A stretch of DNA of 64,000 nt from an uncultured Bacteroidota bacterium. GTDB taxonomy: Bacteria; Bacteroidota; Bacteroidia; Flavobacteriales; Flavobacteriaceae. Positions within the stretch are counted from its first letter, which is position 1. Each line of letters begins with the position of its first letter. Location of the stretch: assembly GCA_902561795.1 (NCBI GenBank), contig CACERG010000007.1:18653-82652 (forward strand), read 5' to 3'. The translations under genes and the position numbers were made by a program. Below, piece by piece: positions 45,756-52,359 of this stretch. A model generated the notes under the pieces. That model did no database searches, was not told the DNA's origin, and saw nothing but the letters and a program-made list of their open reading frames with translations.

Positions 45756-47077
45756 TAATTACAGGCGATAAAGAATTTTATAAAGGAGTTAGCAAAATCA
45801 ATTATGAGGGAAAAGAATCTGATAATCCGTTTGCTTACAAATACTATAATCCAGATCAATTAGTAATGGGTAAAACAATGCGGGAGCATTTTAAGTTTGC
45901 TATTGCTTACTGGCATAGCTTCTGTGGACAGGGAGCAGATCCATTTGGCCTTGGAACTCAAAAATTTCCATGGGATCAATCAAATGATCCATTGCAAAGA
46001 GCACGTGATAAAGCAGATGCAGCATTTGAATTAATTACAAAGTTAGGTTTTGATTATTTCTGCTTCCATGATTTAGATTTAGTAGACGAAGCAGACAATT
46101 TGATTGAAACTGAAAAGCGTTTACATAAAATCGCTGATTATATTTCTCAAAAGAAAAAGGATTCAGATGTAAAGGTCCTTTGGGGAACTGCAAACTGCTT
46201 TTCTAATCCAATTTATATGAACGGAGCAGCAACGAATCCAGATTTTGAAGTTGTAGCTCGTGCAGGTGCTCAAATTAAAATGGCATTAGATTTAACTATT
46301 GCACTAGGTGGAGAAAATTATGTTTTTTGGGGTGGAAGGGAAGGATACATGTCTTTACTAAATACAGACATTAACAGAGAGTTAGATCATATGGCTAAAA
46401 TATTGTCAATGGCAAGAGATTATGCTCGTGGTCAGGGATTTAAGGGAACCTTTTTTATAGAGCCCAAACCGATGGAACCCATGAAACATCAGTACGATTT
46501 TGATGCAGCAACAGCCATTGGTTTTTTAAGAGCGTATGGACTAGAGAAAGATTTCAAGTTAAATATTGAGGTAAACCATGCAACATTGGCTCAGCACTCA
46601 TTTGAACACGAATTAGCTGTAGCAGCAAATTCTGGGATGCTAGGAAGTATTGATGCTAATAGAGGAGATAATCAAAATGGATGGGATACTGACCAATTTC
46701 CTGTGAATATTTATGAGGTTACAGAAGCAATGCTTGTTTTTTTACAATCTGGAGGCTTACAAGGTGGAGGAATAAATTTTGATGCAAAAATTAGAAGAAA
46801 TTCTACAGATTTAAATGATATTTTTCACGCACACATTGGTGGAGCTGACACTTTTGCTAGGGCAATCCTAACTGCAGAGAAAATACTTACTCAATCAGAA
46901 TTTCCTAGGCTTAGAAAAGACCGTTATAATTCTTTTGACAGTGGTAATGGGAAACAATTTGAGAGTGGAAAATTGACTTTAGAGAATTTATATCAAATAG
47001 CATACAACTCAAAATCCCCAAAAAAAATAAGTGGAAAGCAGGAGCTCTTTGAAAATATAATTAATCAATTTATATAG
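45752..47077 (+). CDS. xylA: Xylose isomerase
   Basis: A 441-residue class II (long-form) xylose isomerase. YWHSFCGQGADPFG, FCFHDLDL with the catalytic histidine, FWGGREGYMSLLNT, FIEPKPMEP, EVNHATLAQHSFEHE and DANRGDNQNGWDTDQFP are all family signatures containing the metal ligands. It sits between xylB (four-base overlap) and the FGE gene (six-base gap), so the three are likely co-transcribed. Confidence 0.97.
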   Translation: MIITGDKEFYKGVSKINYEGKESDNPFAYKYYNPDQLVMGKTMREHFKFAIAYWHSFCGQGADPFGLGTQKFPWDQSNDPLQRARDKADAAFELITKLGFDYFCFHDLDLVDEADNLIETEKRLHKIADYISQKKKDSDVKVLWGTANCFSNPIYMNGAATNPDFEVVARAGAQIKMALDLTIALGGENYVFWGGREGYMSLLNTDINRELDHMAKILSMARDYARGQGFKGTFFIEPKPMEPMKHQYDFDAATAIGFLRAYGLEKDFKLNIEVNHATLAQHSFEHELAVAANSGMLGSIDANRGDNQNGWDTDQFPVNIYEVTEAMLVFLQSGGLQGGGINFDAKIRRNSTDLNDIFHAHIGGADTFARAILTAEKILTQSEFPRLRKDRYNSFDSGNGKQFESGKLTLENLYQIAYNSKSPKKISGKQELFENIINQFI

Positions 47078-47083
47078 TATTTG

Positions 47084-48097
47084 ATGCTGCTCCTCCTAAT
47101 ATTAACTTCAATTTTATTTCTTGGCTGTAATCAAGATAAAGTTGAAAGTAACATGATCAAAAAAGAAGGAATGGTATTGATTCCCTCAGGCAGTTTTTTA
47201 ATGGGTGGTGAAGACAAATTCTCAAGAAAAGATGAATCTCCAAAGCACCTTGTTTATGTTGATTCATTTTGGATTGATCAAAATGAGGTCACTAATAGTC
47301 AATTCATCCGATTCGTTGAAGCAACAGGCTATGTAACAACAGCAGAGATCCCCCCCAAGTGGGAAGATATTAAAAAGGAATTACCACCAAATACCCCAAG
47401 ACCAGATGATTCTCTTTTTAAACCAGCGTCATTAATATTTGTTTCTTCACAAGGCCCTGTAAATTTAAATTCACACAATCAATGGTGGAAATGGCAACCA
47501 GGCGCAAATTGGAAACATCCTATGGGTCCAGACAGCAACATAGAAGGGAAAGGTGACCATCCAGTTGTTCATATATCCTGGTATGATGCAATTGCTTATG
47601 CTAACTGGGTAGGGAAAAGATTACCAACTGAGGCTGAATGGGAATGGGCTGCTCGAGGAGGTAGGAAAAATTCAATTTATCCGTGGGGTAATGAAGATTT
47701 AAATTCTGGCTTACCAAAGTTAAATTCATGGGAGGGAAGTTTTCCCTATTTTAATGAAAAAAGAGATAATTTCTTTTATACTGCTCCAGTTGGATCATTT
47801 GAACCAAATTCTTTTGAGCTTTACGACATGGCTGGGAATGTATGGGAATGGTGTTCTGATTGGTATGATTTTAATTATTATTCGAAAATCAAAGATCAGA
47901 AATTATCAAATCCAAAAGGGCCTGAGAAACCTTATGATCCTTACCAACCCTATCTTAAGCAAAAAGTAATGAGAGGAGGATCTTTTTTATGCAATGACGC
48001 ATATTGTTCTGGATATAGGGTTTCAGCTAGAATGAAATCGTCACCAGATACAGGACTCCAACATACTGGATTTAGATTGGTTAAAGACTTTAATTAA
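47084..48097 (+). CDS. Formylglycine-generating enzyme family lipoprotein
   Basis: A 337-residue SUMF1-type protein with a lipoprotein leader (TSILFLGC). The fold segments are GMVLIPSGSFLMGGE, DEVTNSQF-like QNEVTNSQF, HPVVHISWYDAIAYANW, KRLPTEAEWEWAARGG, and MAGNVWEWCSDWY. The C-terminal RGGSFLCNDAYCSGYR has C303 and C308, equivalent in spacing to the copper-binding cysteine pair of true sulfatase-activating FGE. It follows xylA by six bases. It could activate exported sulfatases, none of which are in the window. ATG 47084 is used; a TTG precedes it. Confidence 0.88.
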   Translation: MLLLLILTSILFLGCNQDKVESNMIKKEGMVLIPSGSFLMGGEDKFSRKDESPKHLVYVDSFWIDQNEVTNSQFIRFVEATGYVTTAEIPPKWEDIKKELPPNTPRPDDSLFKPASLIFVSSQGPVNLNSHNQWWKWQPGANWKHPMGPDSNIEGKGDHPVVHISWYDAIAYANWVGKRLPTEAEWEWAARGGRKNSIYPWGNEDLNSGLPKLNSWEGSFPYFNEKRDNFFYTAPVGSFEPNSFELYDMAGNVWEWCSDWYDFNYYSKIKDQKLSNPKGPEKPYDPYQPYLKQKVMRGGSFLCNDAYCSGYRVSARMKSSPDTGLQHTGFRLVKDFN

Positions 48098-48111
48098 ACT
48101 AAATAAAATAT

Positions 48112-48143
48112 TTAAAAAAAAATGACACTGTGTCATTTTTTTA
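48112..48143. terminator. Rho-independent terminator after xylB-xylA-FGE
   Basis: A seven-base stem AATGACA/TGTCATT with a CTG loop is flanked by A-rich and T-rich runs, making it work in both directions. It closes the xylose operon 15 bases after the FGE stop. Confidence 0.85.
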
Positions 48144-48171
48144 ATTACATTAGATTAAAATTGTTTTTAGA

Positions 48172-48918
48172 TTGAATATTCTCGTTTGCATCAGTTGTGT
48201 TCCAGATACAACTTCGAAGATTAATTTCAAAGAAGGTAATTCTTCCTTTGATTCTCAGGGTGTTCAATTTGTAATCAATCCAAATGATGAATTCGGATTG
48301 ACGCGTGCAATATGGCTTCAGCAAAAATCAGGAGCAAAAGTTACAGTCGTAACAGTTGGGGATGAAAGCTGTGATCCTATTTTAATAAAATGCCTTGCTA
48401 TTGGGGCTGACCAAGCACTTCGAGTTAATATTCAAGCAAAAGACGGTTTTCAAGTAGCATCAGTTTTGTCAACTATTTGCAAGGACAAAAACTATGATCT
48501 TATTATTACAGGAAGAGAATCAATTGATTATAATGGAGGTATGGTAGGCGGAATACTTGCCACACTTTGTGAGATGCCTTACTTAGCTAATTGCATTCAT
48601 TTAGAAATAGACGGAAAAAATGTTGATTTGCAGAGAGAAATAGACGGCGGTAAGGAAAGTTTGAAAGCTTCCCTACCAGTTGTTATTGGCGCTCAAAAAG
48701 GATTGGTTGAAGAGAAAGATCTTATAATACCAAACATGCGTGGAATAATGCAAGCGCGTCAAAAACCGCTAGAAGTAATATCTCCAAATGAAATTAAACC
48801 AGCAACTGAAATTCTAACTTTTAAAAAACCAGATGAAAAAGGTCCAGTTAAACTAGTTGATTCAGATAATATTGATGAATTAATTAAGTTACTAGAAATT
48901 GAAGCTAAAGTTCTATAA
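48172..48918 (+). CDS. etfB: Electron transfer flavoprotein subunit beta
   Basis: A 248-residue ETF beta subunit. NILVCISCVPDTTSKINF, NPNDEFGLTRAIWL and GRESIDYNGGMVGGILA are family segments. ETF collects electrons from acyl-CoA dehydrogenases and passes them to the quinone pool. The start codon is TTG 48172. Homology requires this position because residues 2-10 are the conserved first strand and no ATG lies nearby. It is nine bases upstream of etfA. Confidence 0.95.
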   Translation: MNILVCISCVPDTTSKINFKEGNSSFDSQGVQFVINPNDEFGLTRAIWLQQKSGAKVTVVTVGDESCDPILIKCLAIGADQALRVNIQAKDGFQVASVLSTICKDKNYDLIITGRESIDYNGGMVGGILATLCEMPYLANCIHLEIDGKNVDLQREIDGGKESLKASLPVVIGAQKGLVEEKDLIIPNMRGIMQARQKPLEVISPNEIKPATEILTFKKPDEKGPVKLVDSDNIDELIKLLEIEAKVL

Positions 48919-48927
48919 AGTAAAAAA

Positions 48928-49881
48928 ATGAAAATACTCGCGTTCATTGAATCACAAGACGGAAATATTAAAAAAACAGGTTTAGAAATAGCTTCTTACG
49001 CTAGAGCTATAGCTGATGAAAAAGGTTTTGAATTAGTTGGTGTCGGGTTCAATATTAACAATAGCAAAATACTTGATTCTTATGGAGTTGATAAATTCTA
49101 CAATATAGAAACTAAAGAAGATACTTTTTTTAATGTAGAAAGTTATAGTGGTAGTATTTCTCAACTAATAGAAAAGGAAAAAGCAAGCATAATTGTAGTA
49201 AGCTCATCTGCTGATGGAAGATATTTAGGACCGATTTTGTCTGTTAAAATTAATTCAGCCTATATCTCAAATGTAGTTGGATTACCCACAAAATATGACC
49301 CTATTCAAGTTAAATGCTCTTGTTTTACAAATAAGGCATATAATGAGAGTAAAAGTTTAAAAGACCGTGTAATTTTATCTCTTTCATCCAATTCTTTTGG
49401 ATTAAAAGAACAAAATAAAACTTGTGAATATTTAAAAGGCACATATCTATCATCAACTAAAAGTTTAAAAGTAACTGAGGTAGATAGATTAAAAGGTGAA
49501 GTCACTATTGCAGATGCAGATATAGTTGTTTCGGGTGGACGTGGATTAAAAGGACCAGAAAACTGGAATCTTATTGAAGACTTGGCTGACGTTTTAGGTG
49601 CAGCTACTGCTTGTTCTAAACCAGTTTCTGACATGGGATGGAGACCTCACAGTGAACACGTAGGTCAAACTGGTAAGCCTGTTGCATCAAATTTATATAT
49701 AGCGGTCGGCGTTTCAGGTGCAATTCAACATTTAGCCGGGATTAATTCCTCAAAAGTCAAGGTTGTAATTAATAATGATCCAGAGGCACCTTTTTTTAAA
49801 GCAGCTGATTATGGGATTGTTGGGGATGCATTTGAGATCGTTCCAAAATTAACGGAAAAACTAAAAGCTCGAAAGCTTTAA
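48928..49881 (+). CDS. etfA: Electron transfer flavoprotein subunit alpha
   Basis: A 317-residue ETF alpha subunit. The C-terminal FAD-binding domain is complete: VSGGRGLKGPENW, GWRPHSEHVGQTGK, YIAVGVSGAIQHLAG, and INNDPEAPFFKAADYGIVGD. The N-terminal half is more diverged, as usual. It partners EtfB encoded just upstream. Confidence 0.96.
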   Translation: MKILAFIESQDGNIKKTGLEIASYARAIADEKGFELVGVGFNINNSKILDSYGVDKFYNIETKEDTFFNVESYSGSISQLIEKEKASIIVVSSSADGRYLGPILSVKINSAYISNVVGLPTKYDPIQVKCSCFTNKAYNESKSLKDRVILSLSSNSFGLKEQNKTCEYLKGTYLSSTKSLKVTEVDRLKGEVTIADADIVVSGGRGLKGPENWNLIEDLADVLGAATACSKPVSDMGWRPHSEHVGQTGKPVASNLYIAVGVSGAIQHLAGINSSKVKVVINNDPEAPFFKAADYGIVGDAFEIVPKLTEKLKARKL

Positions 49882-49971
49882 ATTTTGATTTCAAATTTTT
49901 GTTCACATCTTTACTTAAATTAAGTTTATGACTTTTAAAGAATTCATTACTTTTATGTAAACAATTATATA

Positions 49972-50700
49972 ATGATATATAGACTTATTATTCTTTTATC
50001 TATTGCATTTGTAAGTTGTAAACAAATCCCTCAAGAAAGTAGCAAACAGACTTCAAAGGAGCCTAAGTCAAGCTGGGAAGTTCTTTCACATGACGATAGC
50101 TTTAAAGGTTGGCATATTTACCAGAATGAAGGCGGTGAAAAGAGCGGATGGATAGTTGAAGATGGCGTTTATACATTTAATCACAAAGAAGCCAAGGGTG
50201 ATGGAAATAGGAGCCTAACAACAGATGAAACATACACAAGCTTTGAAATCAAGTTTGAGTGGAAGATTTCTAAAAATTCAAATAGTGGTTTTATATGGGG
50301 CGTAAGTGAAGATAAAAAATACAAACATCCGCATGAGACTGGTCCTGAAATCCAAGTAATAGATGCTGACATTTATGGTGACGATCCTAATAATCAAAAA
50401 CATACTGTGGGCGCTTTGTATGCAATGAGTCCTCCAAATAGCATTGCTTCAAAAAAAGCAGGTGAGTGGAATCAATATCATATTACAATAAACTATAAAA
50501 CAAATCAAGGTAAAGTAATACTTAATGGTACTGAAATAAATAATTTTCCTTTGTCTGGAGATAAGTGGGATGCTATGGTGAAAAATAGTAAATTTAATGA
50601 GATGTCGGGTTTTGGAAAATATAAGAAAGGGTATATATCTTTTCAGGATCATAAGCCAGGAACCGTATCATATAAAAATATTAAAATAAGAAGATTGTAG
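49972..50700 (+). CDS. DUF1080 (3-keto-disaccharide hydrolase-type) lipoprotein
   Basis: A 242-residue lipoprotein (leader ending FVSC) with a concanavalin-like DUF1080 domain. Segments: DDSFKGWHIY, GWIVEDGVYTF, FEIKFEWKISKNSNSGFIWGV, HETGPEIQVIDAD, KKAGEWNQYHITI, and KGYISFQDHKPGTVSYKNI. Members of this family bind or cleave glycans, some acting on 3-keto sugars. The neighbourhood of sugar genes fits, but the substrate is not known. Confidence 0.9.
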   Translation: MIYRLIILLSIAFVSCKQIPQESSKQTSKEPKSSWEVLSHDDSFKGWHIYQNEGGEKSGWIVEDGVYTFNHKEAKGDGNRSLTTDETYTSFEIKFEWKISKNSNSGFIWGVSEDKKYKHPHETGPEIQVIDADIYGDDPNNQKHTVGALYAMSPPNSIASKKAGEWNQYHITINYKTNQGKVILNGTEINNFPLSGDKWDAMVKNSKFNEMSGFGKYKKGYISFQDHKPGTVSYKNIKIRRL

Positions 50701-50764
50701 CCTGAAAACAAAGAATCCAAATATCAGTTATCTCTATCCTTTCATTTCAATTTTTTTAGCAGCT

Positions 50765-51040
50765 ATGTTTTTAACCCCTATGGGTTTAAAACTAGAGCAT
50801 GCCTTTAGCTACCACTCAGATAATATTGAATGTTTTCATGATCAGACTCATATTCATAATTATAATAAGCATAATGATTTTCTAGATGTTTATTACCAGC
50901 CTTTGGTTGAATATCATTTTAATGGTGAAATAATTTTAAATAATGCTCAAACATTATTTAAATACAGATTTAATAATACCTCTATTTACAATAGATTAAG
51001 TTTCAATAATCTTAAAGATAGAGGCCCACCGAATTTTTAG
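50765..51040 (+). CDS. Small His-rich exported protein of the zinc locus (N-terminus uncertain)
   Basis: From ATG 50765 this is 91 residues with HSDNIECFHDQTHIHNYNKH, several histidines and one cysteine, and it ends DRGPPNF. The frame stays open upstream to 50690 and encodes KTKNPNISYLYPFISIFLAA, which looks like the basic and hydrophobic parts of a signal peptide. No ATG, GTG or TTG occurs there, only CTG at 50702, two bases after the DUF1080 stop. The real start may therefore be CTG 50702 (112 residues). Short His-rich proteins ending in RGPP-type motifs occur near zinc genes in Bacteroidota. The function is unknown. Confidence 0.6.
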   Translation: MFLTPMGLKLEHAFSYHSDNIECFHDQTHIHNYNKHNDFLDVYYQPLVEYHFNGEIILNNAQTLFKYRFNNTSIYNRLSFNNLKDRGPPNF

Positions 51041-51085
51041 TTTCGGTAATTATTAAATATTAACTAACAATTAAAACTTTTTAAA

Positions 51086-51220
51086 ATGAAAAAATACTTA
51101 TTATTATTATTCGCTTTTGCATCTTTCGCTGTTATTTCATGTGAAGATGATGATCATGATGATCACGATGGACACGATCATTCTGCGTTAGTAGAAGATT
51201 CTTCAGCTAACATTGCTTAA
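51086..51220 (+). CDS. 44-residue Asp/His-rich lipoprotein
   Basis: A very short gene encoding a lipoprotein leader (MKKYLLLLFAFASFAVISC) whose mature part starts at the lipid cysteine and reads EDDDHDDHDGHDHSALVEDS before a short tail. The Asp-His repeats predict binding of zinc or another divalent metal at the membrane surface. It lies 45 bases after the His-rich gene and is followed by a terminator, with a Zur-like regulator beyond. The leader is textbook, which supports it being real despite its size. Confidence 0.68.
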   Translation: MKKYLLLLFAFASFAVISCEDDDHDDHDGHDHSALVEDSSANIA

Positions 51221-51254
51221 GCAAAAACAGCTATTTAACGATAATAGTGATTTT

Positions 51255-51288
51255 GGTCTTGCACATTTGTGTAAGGCCAATTTTTTTA
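51255..51288 (+). terminator. Rho-independent terminator after the Asp/His-rich lipoprotein
   Basis: A ten-base stem (51255-51264 with 51269-51278, two G-T pairs) and a four-base loop are followed by a run of seven T. It ends the plus-strand transcript before the convergent regulator gene. Confidence 0.8.
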
Positions 51289-51326
51289 TCTAAAATCTAA
51301 ATGAAGTTAATTATGAAAAATTTAAA

Positions 51327-51716
51327 TTAATTACATAATTCACATCTTCCTTGAATCAATAATTGCGATACACTAACTTTTTTATCAGTCACTTTTGGTA
51401 ATTTCATCTCTACGTTGAGGCGATCTATTTTACCACAACTAAGACATTGAAAATGTGGGCGAAATTTATTTAAGATTGATTCAGAATTGCTATTACAACA
51501 CCCATGACATTTTGCATACCACTTTAGTCCATTTTTCCCAAAAAATGAATGTAATATAGAGTCGTCCTCTAATTTGTTGAGGATACGATAAATAGTTGTT
51601 TTGTTCATTTTATCTCCTAAACGACTCACAAGATCTACGACTTTGATAGCGCTTATGTCATTATTGAATTCCTTTAACAAGGTATTAAGTGATGAAGTTT
51701 TTCTACGTATACCCAT
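51327..51716 (-). CDS. Fur-family transcriptional regulator, Zur-like
   Basis: A 129-residue metalloregulator. The winged-helix DNA-binding domain (about 15-75) has NKTTIYRILNKLEDDSILHSF. The dimerisation domain has CxxC pairs in FQCLSCGKID and GRCELC, the usual structural zinc site, with further Cys/His around KCHGCCN. Gene context (His-rich exported proteins, a TonB receptor operon and a divergent promoter with a palindrome) points to zinc rather than iron control. It is expected to repress the neighbouring uptake operon when zinc is sufficient. Confidence 0.87.
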   Translation of the reverse strand: MGIRRKTSSLNTLLKEFNNDISAIKVVDLVSRLGDKMNKTTIYRILNKLEDDSILHSFFGKNGLKWYAKCHGCCNSNSESILNKFRPHFQCLSCGKIDRLNVEMKLPKVTDKKVSVSQLLIQGRCELCN

Positions 51717-51720
51717 GCGA

Positions 51721-51728
51721 CAAATTTA
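51721..51728 (-). promoter_or_regulatory. Promoter -7 box of the Zur-like gene
   Basis: Reads TAAATTTG on the minus strand, an exact TAnnTTTG match ending four bases before the ATG. Transcription would start at or next to the start codon, implying a leaderless mRNA. Confidence 0.5.
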
Positions 51729-51744
51729 TTTATTTTTTTTCCAC

Positions 51745-51780
51745 AAAAAAAAAAAAAACTTATTTTCGCAACTGAGTTGC
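51745..51780 (+). promoter_or_regulatory. Poly-A spacer, -7-like box and palindromic operator upstream of the receptor operon
   Basis: A run of 14 A (51745-51758) precedes TATTTTCG (51761-51768), a near match to the -7 box. This overlaps a perfect 13-base palindrome GCAACT-G-AGTTGC (51768-51780). A repressor on the palindrome would cover the promoter. The palindrome is 34 bases before the lipoprotein ATG and 52 bases from the Zur-like gene start. Calling it a Zur box is inference. Confidence 0.55.
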
Positions 51781-51813
51781 ATTAATTTAAATCATTTAAC
51801 CAAAAAATTTATT

Positions 51814-52359
51814 ATGAAATTTTATACAAAATTTAGTAAAGCAAAGGTTCTTTTTTTAGCTTTTATTTTTACCATATCCTGTAGTAAAGACGATCCAGAT
51901 GCTGTAAACGAGCAAGAGTTTATCTCAAATGTTTTAATGACAATTGATTCTGCAGATGGAACATCTCAAACAATAGATTGGGACTTGAGTGAAATGAACT
52001 CCCAGACAATAAGTTTAAAAGTAAATACTGATCATACAGTTGGACTAAGATTCATAGATAGTAGTGATCCGACTGATGTTGAGGAAGTTACATTAGAGAT
52101 TATTGATGAGGCTGACGAGCACCAAGTATTTTTTGAATTTGCGGATGTTTCTGTAAATGTAACCTCTGCATCAAACGATACAAAAGTTGGAAGTAGAGGT
52201 GTACTTCTAAACAGTGTCTGGAATGCGAGTTCCACTGGAACTGGTTTGGTCAGAGTATATTTAATACATCAACCGACAAATTTTAATGCTACTACAAGAG
52301 AAGGTATGGGCGGGTTTAATGATGTTGCCATTGATATTCCAGTATCTATAGTTGAGTAA
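51814..52359 (+). CDS. Zinc-locus lipoprotein (often labelled type 1 periplasmic binding fold protein)
   Basis: A 181-residue lipoprotein (leader ending FTISC) with a single beta-rich domain. The mature part has NEQEFISNVLMTI, DHTVGLRFIDSSDPTDVEEV and IIDEADEHQVFFEF, an acidic/histidine segment that could bind metal. Homologues next to TonB-dependent receptors in flavobacteria are commonly named 'type 1 periplasmic binding fold superfamily protein', a label without functional proof. Its stop is directly followed by the receptor's TTG start. It probably works with that receptor at the outer membrane. Confidence 0.8.
   Translation: MKFYTKFSKAKVLFLAFIFTISCSKDDPDAVNEQEFISNVLMTIDSADGTSQTIDWDLSEMNSQTISLKVNTDHTVGLRFIDSSDPTDVEEVTLEIIDEADEHQVFFEFADVSVNVTSASNDTKVGSRGVLLNSVWNASSTGTGLVRVYLIHQPTNFNATTREGMGGFNDVAIDIPVSIVE

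Noticed and set aside
47081..48097. Reading the FGE-family protein as a non-catalytic gliding lipoprotein (GldJ/GldK-like)
   Set aside because: GldJ and GldK share the fold, but this protein keeps the C-x4-C pair of true formylglycine-generating enzymes and lies in a xylose operon, not among gld genes.
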